A program made the position numbers and the translations under genes. The notes under the pieces are model-generated. The model was given only the letters and a program-made list of their open reading frames with translations. It searched no databases and had not been told where the DNA came from. Below are positions 27,801-36,800 of a stretch of DNA of 44,832 nt, one piece after another (positions within the stretch are counted from its first letter, which is position 1; each line of letters begins with the position of its first letter). This DNA is from an uncultured Pseudomonadota bacterium (GTDB lineage Bacteria > Pseudomonadota > Gammaproteobacteria > Burkholderiales > Eutrophovitaceae): positions 1 through 44,832 of the forward strand of contig CALJLA010000083.1 in the NCBI GenBank assembly GCA_937983055.1, read 5' to 3'.

Positions 27801-30800
27801 GACGAGCATCACCTTTGCTGACGGCGTCGTGCTGCAGGTCAGCGACAGCGGAATTACCGGCCCGGGTAACGACAGCATCGTCTTCCGATTCGATGCCGGC
27901 GGGCGCCTCGCGCGAATCGTCTCGCCCGATGGCCGTGCGTTCGATTACGCCTACGACAGCGCCAGCAATCTGGTTTCGGCACGCGATCTCGGCGCCGGAA
28001 GTTCGGCGCGCTATGCCTATGCCGAACCACAGTCGCATCTGCTCACCCTGGTGGCGCGGCCTGCTGGCGGCGAGATCATCGAGTACGGCGACCGCGTGAA
28101 CACGCGTGCGGTCACGGCCGATCTGGGCGCCTCGCTCAACTATCTGTTCCATGCGGTCCGCGGCGATCTTTTGGCAGGCTCGAGCGCGATCTACACATTG
28201 GCCGTTCGCCCAAGCGAGATCGCTTCGCCGCAGGGGGGCGCCGCGCTGATCGGCGTGGTGGTGGAGGCCGATGCCGGCACCCCTCTGACGCCGTCCGTGC
28301 CCGTGATCGACGGTCTTACCGCAGTAGCCTCGCGCGCCGATGGCAGCCGCGCGTTTGGGCTTTATCGCATCGACGATGCAGGACTCAAGGTGCTGCGCAT
28401 TGCCGGCGCCGGCGCGGGCGCCTACTCGTTGCGGCTGTTCGCGGCCGGCGATGCCAATGCGGACGGCCGCGTCGACGGCCTGGATGCAGCCCTGGTATCG
28501 GCGGCGCGTGGAACGGTGGCGGGCGACCCGGGTTTTACAATCGGCGCCGATTTCGATCTGAATGGCCGGATCGATGCGGCCGACAGTCAGTTGCTGTTCT
28601 CGAACCTCGGTTACGCGCCGAATCTGGGTCCAAGCGTTGGCACTGGCAGTGGTTTCACCCACGTCGAGCTGGAAACCGAGATCGATGTGGCCTCCTTCCT
28701 GACAGATCCGGAGGGCGATTCGCTGACCTTCCGCATCCTCTCCAGTCTGAACGGCCAGGCGCGCCTGTCGGGGGACGGCAGCACAGTGCTCTTTACGCCG
28801 GACACCAGCTTCTTCGGTCAGGCCAGCTTCGTAGTGGCGGCCGACGACGGCTACACGCTGTCCGCTCCCGGCACGATCGGCGTGTGGGTCAGCGATGCGC
28901 CGCTCGTAGATCTCGACTTTGTCTTGCGTCAGCCTCGAATCGGCGTGGGTGGCAGTGCCCAGCTGCAGTTCATCGGCGACTTCGCCGATCAGTTGGGCGT
29001 AACTCTGCCGGGCAGTTACCTGACCTTGTCCAGCACGAACGACAGTGCGGGCCGCATGACGGCGGACGGTCGCCTGCTCGGCATTGGCTCGGGATACGGG
29101 GCGGTGCTTGCCGAGCGCGCGGGAATTCAAGCCGCAACGGCGTTCATGGTCGGTGCGCCAGCGAGCATCAGTGACGCGGCTCTCGCGATCGTGGGGCTCG
29201 ACATTTATCCGGGCGCCGTTACCGTGGTTGCAAACGGTGGCGCGCGCGATATCCTGCTCGACGCACTGGATCAGGATGTGTCCTCCGCGGTTACCGGGAC
29301 GCGCTACTTCTCGAGCGATCCGTCGATCATCGAGATCACGCCGGATGGTCGCATACTCGGGCGCGCACCCGGCGAAGCCATCGTGACCGCGATTCACAAG
29401 ATGGCCGAGGTGCGGATCGCGGTGAAAGTGGACACACCCCGCGTAGGGCCCGCTACGGTCGACGCAAACGGCGGTGTCGTCCAGGGTGAGGGCGGGATGC
29501 TGGTCGCGGTTGCCCCGGGCGGGCTAAACGCGGCGACCACGATCTCGTTGGTGCAGGCGGACCCTGCGACGCTCGGTGCGCTGCTTCCGCCCGCCAGCCT
29601 CGGGTGGGAAATTGGCGCGGCTTTCCGGCTCGATGTGGGGTCCGGGCCGCTGGCTTTGCCAGCGCAACTCGCGATCCCGACGCCATCGCTCGCGCCCGGC
29701 ACCCAGGTCATCTTCTACCGCCGGCTCGATCTGCCGGCGCCCGACGGTTCGATCACTCGCGGCTGGCTGGAAGTGGAGAACGGCGTGGTCGACGCCGACG
29801 GCGTCGCGCGGACCTCCTCGCCGCCTTACCCAGGCATTACCGGCAGTGGCGATTACGCCGTGCTGGGGATCGACCCGAACCGGATCGTCCGCACCAACAT
29901 TTCGGTCGAGCAGCTCCTCGGTGCGACCTTCGGCTTCAATAACGGCGCCTTCAACGCAATGATCGGCATGGAGCCCGCCTCGGGAGTCACGGTGTGGGGC
30001 GCCGCGATCGAATCGCAGCTCTACTTGTTCTCTGGGTGGGCCGGTCCCACGAAGGTCACGGTGCGGGTGCTCGGTCCCGACGGCAGCGTGTACGACTCCG
30101 CCCCGCAACTCGTCGAAATCCGGCAGGGTGCGACACTCCAGATCCGGTCCGACATCGTCGCCAGCTTCAACCCCGACAGCACGCGCCCTCAGATCGGAGG
30201 CCTCTTCGGCCTGACGCCGGCATTTGTTCAGTTCGAAGATATCGGTAATGGCCTCGAACCGATCCTCACCATCCGTGGCCAGAAACTGCTTTGGGCGCCC
30301 ACCGGAGCACCGGATGTGGCCGGGCGTCAACTTGGAACGGTAAACGACGATGTGCGGGTCGTGTTCCGCGTCGACGGCGTCGAGGTGGCGTCGGCGGCCG
30401 TCGACCAAAGCACCAATTTGTCGGGGGGGTTGCAGACGATAAAAGTCCGTGTGCCACAGAGCGTCGCGATCGGCACCGTGACCTTCGAGGTGAAACGCAC
30501 CGGATACACGTTGATCAGCCTGCCCGACGGTTCGCCGCACTGGCTACCGTTCACGGCCGAATCGAGTGACCCGGTGCGGCTCGATCCGGAGGCGCGTTTC
30601 GTGTTCGCCGCCGGCGGTGGCGCAGACAACGTGATCGCGATCGCGATGGACAATGGCGCCGGCTACCAGAAGAACGAAATCGTCGCGCGCATTCCGGTGG
30701 GCGATCCTCAGTCCAAGATTCCCGTGCTCGACGCCAACGGCAACCCCATGCTCGACGCCAACGGGAGTCCGCTGATGCGAAACGACACTGGTGCGGTACC

Positions 30801-33800
30801 GAACGTGCCCCGTGCCGTTGCGGTGACCGGCGACAACACGCGCGCCTACGTAACCCTGCGTGGCATCCGCCCTGACGGCGTCGGTACCGGTATTGCTGTC
30901 GTCGATGCCATCACGCTGCAGCAGGTCGACGCGGTCAAGGACGTGGCTTCCGAGCCGTGGACCCAAGGGGTGCAGTACATTCGGCTCAATGTGGGCGACG
31001 CCCGCCCGTTCTGGCTGGTCGTGGACGACGCGCAGCGGCTCCTGTACGTCGGCGACGAAGGTTATGCACCCGTGACGACGGCGGCAGGCGTGAGGGAGCT
31101 GCCGACCGGAGGCCGCATCTATGTGATCGACATCGATCCCGGCTCCGATTCCTATCACAGACACATCGGCACGCTGACGATCCAGCAGGCGGGCAAAGAC
31201 CTGGCTCCGCAAGGGCTGCGCGGCATGGTCATGTCGGGTGACGGGCAGTTGCTGCTGGCCGCGCCCGACAAGTGGGCGCCGGGCGCGGCCCCAGTGGGCA
31301 CCACGGTCAAGCCGGGGAAGCTCATCGTTGTCGATGTGCGGAACCTGCGCGCGCAGATGGCGATCGGTTCAAACGTGAAGGTGGAACAGGTCCTCGATGT
31401 CGGGCCGGAACCGTACGGTGTCTCCACAACCGCTGATCCGAACCGCATCATCTTCACCAATCGGGGTTTCGACGGCGATGTGCAGACGGGGCGCGGGGGC
31501 GGGATAGGACTGCTTGCGCGCGCAGCAGGCAGCCGAGTTTGGAACGCACCGACCTACCTCGATCTGACGCTCGGGCCGGCGACCGACGACATCGACGTGA
31601 ACGACGCGCAGGGCGTCATCGTCACGCAGGACCTGCGCTACGCGTTCGTCACGGGGTTCAACAAGTTCGAATTTTACTCGCCGTCGCGGAATCCTGACCT
31701 GTCGAAGATCAATCCGGCCGGCGGCAACATCGGCGTCATCCGCGATCCGTTCAACCTGTTCCCCTCGATGACGGGGCCGAAAGGACTGGTGGCCGCCACG
31801 CGTCACGTTCCATGGTCGAGCCCAGACAATCTATCGTTGTCGTCGGATGGCAAGGTGTTGTGGGTCGCGTATGCGGGCATCGGACAGGTTCAGGGCTACA
31901 GCGTCGATGCGCTCATCAATGCTGTTGAAACCACTCTCGCCACCCAAGCACCGAACTGGCCGCCGGAACATCCTAACCATGGCCTAACAATCAATTTCTA
32001 CAACGCCATCAATAATTTCGTGTTCGATGCGGCTGGACCCGTCTATGTCAGCACCAATCCGGCAGCCGGACCGCCGCTGATCGACGCCCAGTCCGGCCAA
32101 CAGCTCCAGAACCGCTTCGGGGCGCCGCTGTATCGCGCAGGCAGCGGCGAACTGCTGTTCGCACCGAATGCGCTGATCGATCTCAAGGCCGATTACCGTC
32201 TGCCTATCGGCGCCATCACGACGGTGTTTGCAAATTACGATCCCGCCCGCGCCCCGCTGAACGCGGGCATCCTGGTGCGCGGGCTTGCGGCGCAGAACCA
32301 GGTCCTGAAGCTTCTCGGCCCCGACGCGAACGCGACTGAGTATGACCAGACACCGAAACTTGAATGGACGGTGAGTTCGGCCGACACGATTACCACCCTG
32401 TATCTGACGAGCTCGCGTCACGGCGAGGGGTTATTCCCGAAACTGCTGCCAAACGGCACCGATGCATATGCGAACCGGATTCTGACCATGGAGTTCGCGC
32501 CGCTGGGTGCAGGCGCCACGGTCTCGTTCGAGCTTCCGGCCGAATTGATGCTGACACGCGGTCAGACCTACTGGTGGGGGGTCGAAGCCAAGACGCCAGA
32601 CGGTCGGGTCTATCGGGAGTCGCGTTCGTTCCGGCTGGATATCCATTCTGCTCCGGGACTGCAGTCAAATTCTTTTGCAGGTGTCGTCGTATTGATCGAT
32701 GGCTTCGAGCTGCCCTATACATCGCTCGAGCTGGAGTCTCGCGCGAAGGTAACGGACAGTCGCATGCGGGACTTTGCGGAGCGTATCGCTGGGTCCACCA
32801 ACGGCGTGATACTTCAACAGGCCGGCGCCGCCTGGACCGCCGTTGGAGGCCCGGCCGCTGTTCTCGGAGCAAATCCTCTTGCAAGCGCGCTGGGTGGCGC
32901 CGTGGTCCTGCTGCCGAACTGGGGCGCGGACGTGGTCATCAACGATGCGGGATTCGCGGAGGCGGCGGCCGACCAGATCTTCGCATCCATCGTTTCGCTG
33001 CTGCAGGATCCCGCATACGGCGACAAGTTCCGGGATGCGCCATGGCATTTCGTTGGACTGTCACGCGGAGCATCAGTGGCCTCCGAGGTCATCCAGCGCC
33101 TTGCGCAATTCCCGCTGAGCGCCCCCGGTGCGCAGCTCAATGTGCGCCTTACGACCCTCGACGCCGTCGATACGCCATACGTTGACATTTCCGACACGCT
33201 CGACGTGCTGAATGGTCCGGCAGCCGATGCCGGCCGGCTGTACGACCGGTACGTTGCGTCCATAGTCAAATATGCCGCGATGACCGGCGAGACCGGCATC
33301 GATTACCGCCGCCTGTTCGATCCTAAGGTACAGTCATGGTCGAGCATTTACTTTCACGACAACTATTACGGCGGTCGGCCGGGCGACGGGTCCATACCTT
33401 CCTCCGACCTCGAGTTCAACCTGGTTGGGCGTGCGGGATTCAATGGAGGAGAGATCTTCCCGGGCATGCCGCTGACCGGCGCGAGGACACTGGCGTGGTA
33501 CGTCGGCACCGCGGATCTCAACGCGCGTGAGGCGCCATTCCTCGACAAAGTTGATCGGATCTGGCGTTCCGTACTGACTTCGGGCTATCAGCCGGAGACG
33601 CGCTGGCTTCCCGCGAACTCGCCGGATGGCATCGCTTTCAACAGCCGTTACGCGCCTTACTCGAACATCCCGTGGTACCGCGCCCGCGACGGGGAGCCGA
33701 CGACCGGTCTGCTCGGCCTGAACTTCTCGGGCCTGGTTCCCACGTGGAGCGTGACCAACCCGATCGCGTCGGGCGCCTACGATCCGAATACGGACAAGGC

Positions 33801-36800
33801 GCCGTGGGAGGGAATCGGGCAGGGCTGGTACTACTCGCCCCTTGGCGGCGCCATTATTGTGGGATTCCGGCAGGCGCCCGACTTCCAGCGGGTGCCGACG
33901 TCGCTCGACAATACGCTTTACGGGCGCTGGGATGGCGCCGTGCCGTCGATCTTCAACGGAAACTTCCAGGCTTCTGCGCGTCCGGTGATCGGACGGTTTG
34001 CGCCAACTGGACCCTTGGCCGTCATTGATCCGTGGCTTGAGGTGCCGGGATGGTCGCTCCGCGGCGGCAGTGGCGGTCAGCTGCAGGGCACCCAGCTCGT
34101 GCCCGAGTTTACGACGGCGTACTCGGCGTCACTTCGTAGCCAGCTCCACTCCGCGGCGAACGCATCCGGCTACAGCGTTGACCCCCCGCGGGATGCGTCG
34201 TTGGCATTCGACGCGGTGAGCAGATTTGCCCGCAGCTTTGCTGGCGCCTATCCCGCCGCCCTCGACTCCGCGAATCTGGCAAGCGCCGGGCTCGCGGGTA
34301 TCGCGAGCGTGGTGAACGACTTGGTCCCGGCGTTCAATCAGCATATTGCGATCCTGTCCAGCCAGGGAGCGAGGCTCTCGCTGCTGCAAGTCCTCAAAGT
34401 CTACGAACCGGAACTCGTCGGCTTTTCTGACACGACGATGGCGACCAGGGCGCTGATCAAGCTGGCACAGGAGCGATTCGTAGACTGGTCGTATCAACTC
34501 GACTTGACCAATGTTGCTGGTCACAGCAATCAGCTAAGCCACAACTGGATGTACGTGTCCCCCGGTGCGACTTCGCTCAATTTCGGGCTCGCAGTGGGCG
34601 CAAATGCGACGGGAACACTGGCAGTCTCGATGCAAACGGCAGCCAACGTCATCGATCTGGGCAGCATCGATCTCGCTGGGCTTTCGTCAGGCTGGAGCGC
34701 GCAGCGAATCGATCTGCCGGCAGCGGCCAAAGGCCAGGTGGTGACCCTCTCGTTCGTCCTGACCGGCAGCACGGGCGCGAAGGTCCGCATCGACGATGTG
34801 CAGTTCGACGGATCGATAGTCAAGGATTCGAGTGGTGTCGACGGCGACCTTGCAGTGCTCTTCCTTGACGACACCGACACCAGCGGCACAGGCCAGCAGG
34901 CGGCGGGAACGGACATCGTCTACCAGCAGGGTAAGAATATCCACACGGTTACGATCGAGAATCCATCGACGGACACCCTGTTCGTGCGTGCGATGCTCGA
35001 CCCGAACTACTTCCTGGTCGGTGTCGATGCATCCGGCAACGAGACCAAGTACAACGATTTCAAGGAGCACGACCTCGGTGTTCTTGCCATCTCCGGGGGA
35101 GGCAGCCGCACCTTTACCTTCAAATCGTTCCTCGACTTGAAGGAGGTGTTTGGAAGCGGGCTGGAGGACATCAACAGCTTCACTTACGACCATTGGCTGA
35201 TGCAGGGCAGACTGCAATTGACGCAGCTCGCCTCGGACCTGACAACGCCGCTTACGACGTCGGACGTGGCGCTGTATTACCTCGCTGACCTCGGCGACCG
35301 GGATCCCGACGATGGTGCGTTGAGCTTCGCCGACACCCGAGAGAACACCAGCCGTCGAATGACGATTCGCAACGACACTGCGCTTGAATTCGAGCTCGAT
35401 CCTGCGACCGGCAACCGGTTCGCTGTGGATGTGCCTGGCGGGCCGTTTAGCGCCGTAAGGTTCGACGCCATTGCGGGCGGCGACCCCCAGCCGATCACAG
35501 GCACGTTGCGTGTCAAGTCCGATAACGCGATTCTCGGCGAGATCGGGCTGAAGGCGCAGTCTGTGAGGACGGTCACTTTCAATCTCGACCTTGCGAACAT
35601 TCGCAGCAAAGTCAGCGATTTCCTAACGCAATACGCTCAGTACAAACAGAGTAACGATCCGGCCGTGCTGGCTGCATACGACCTCGATCCAGCGCGAATC
35701 GTGAACAGCAACGGCGCTACGCGTGCCGACTTCTATGAAGTTTTCGCGCAACTGGTGGCCCAAGACCCGACAGGAAACCTGGACGCCTTCATGGCCGGTG
35801 TGCAGGGTGCGATCGAAACCATTTACGCAGGCTTTCACGGGGCGGGCAAACCACTGAACCTGAATTTCGGGCCCAGCGTGTTGCCGAGTCTCGTGTTCGC
35901 GGCTTCCGCGGCGACAAACGAGGCGAGCAGCGTCTTGGGTAGTGGTCAGGTCGATCTTGCTTACAAGAGTTGGTTCGGGGACTCCGGAATTTTCAATGCC
36001 GACGCCTTTACGAACCCACCGGACCCGACCGCGCTGCCCTGGAGCACGAACTCTGCCTCCGACGCGACGTGGCTGACCCCGGCTTCGATCGCCTACCGCG
36101 TCCAGCATGGCATGGACCTCTCGCAGCTCAACCTGATGAATGTGTATCTGGCGGCCAACATCTCGACATTCGGGGGACTGCTGCAGGGCGCCGTGCCAGT
36201 CAATTCGCAGCTGGCGCAGAATTACGGCCGCTGGCTGGGCTACACGATTGCGCATGAACTCGCGCATACGGTGGGATTCCTCGACGAGTACTACCTCGAG
36301 GCCAGCAACCCGAATCGCCTTCCCGCAGGTGTTGTGAGCAGCAGCTTCATGAGCGGTGAGTTGCCACAGCTTAATGCCTCCGGGCTTATCACGTTGCCGG
36401 TCGAAGACCTGCACCGCGCGCTGTTCGCGGTTGCCTTCAATGACGGGCCGCTGACCGCCAAGTACTGGGGGTTCGACACCGATCAGGCGGGACGGGCGGA
36501 CACGATCGGCGATCGCCTCGGCATCCTGCTCGAGCTGAATGCGCGCAACTATCCTGGTACTCTGACCCAGAACAAGCTGGCGGGAGATGTCGCGCCCGGG
36601 GTGAGTGCCGCGACCGTCGGTCTCCTGGGCGGCAGCCCTGTTGCCGCAGGCATGGTTTCGGGTGTCAGCCTTCCGACCGACACCTGGGTCGCCCGCGGCG
36701 GTGCTGTTATGACCAGTGCCGGTGTTGGCATGCTGACCGAGGACGGTACGCTTCAGAGCCGCCTCGCCCGCGGTCTCGTGGTGCCGCAGAGCGCGCGCGG

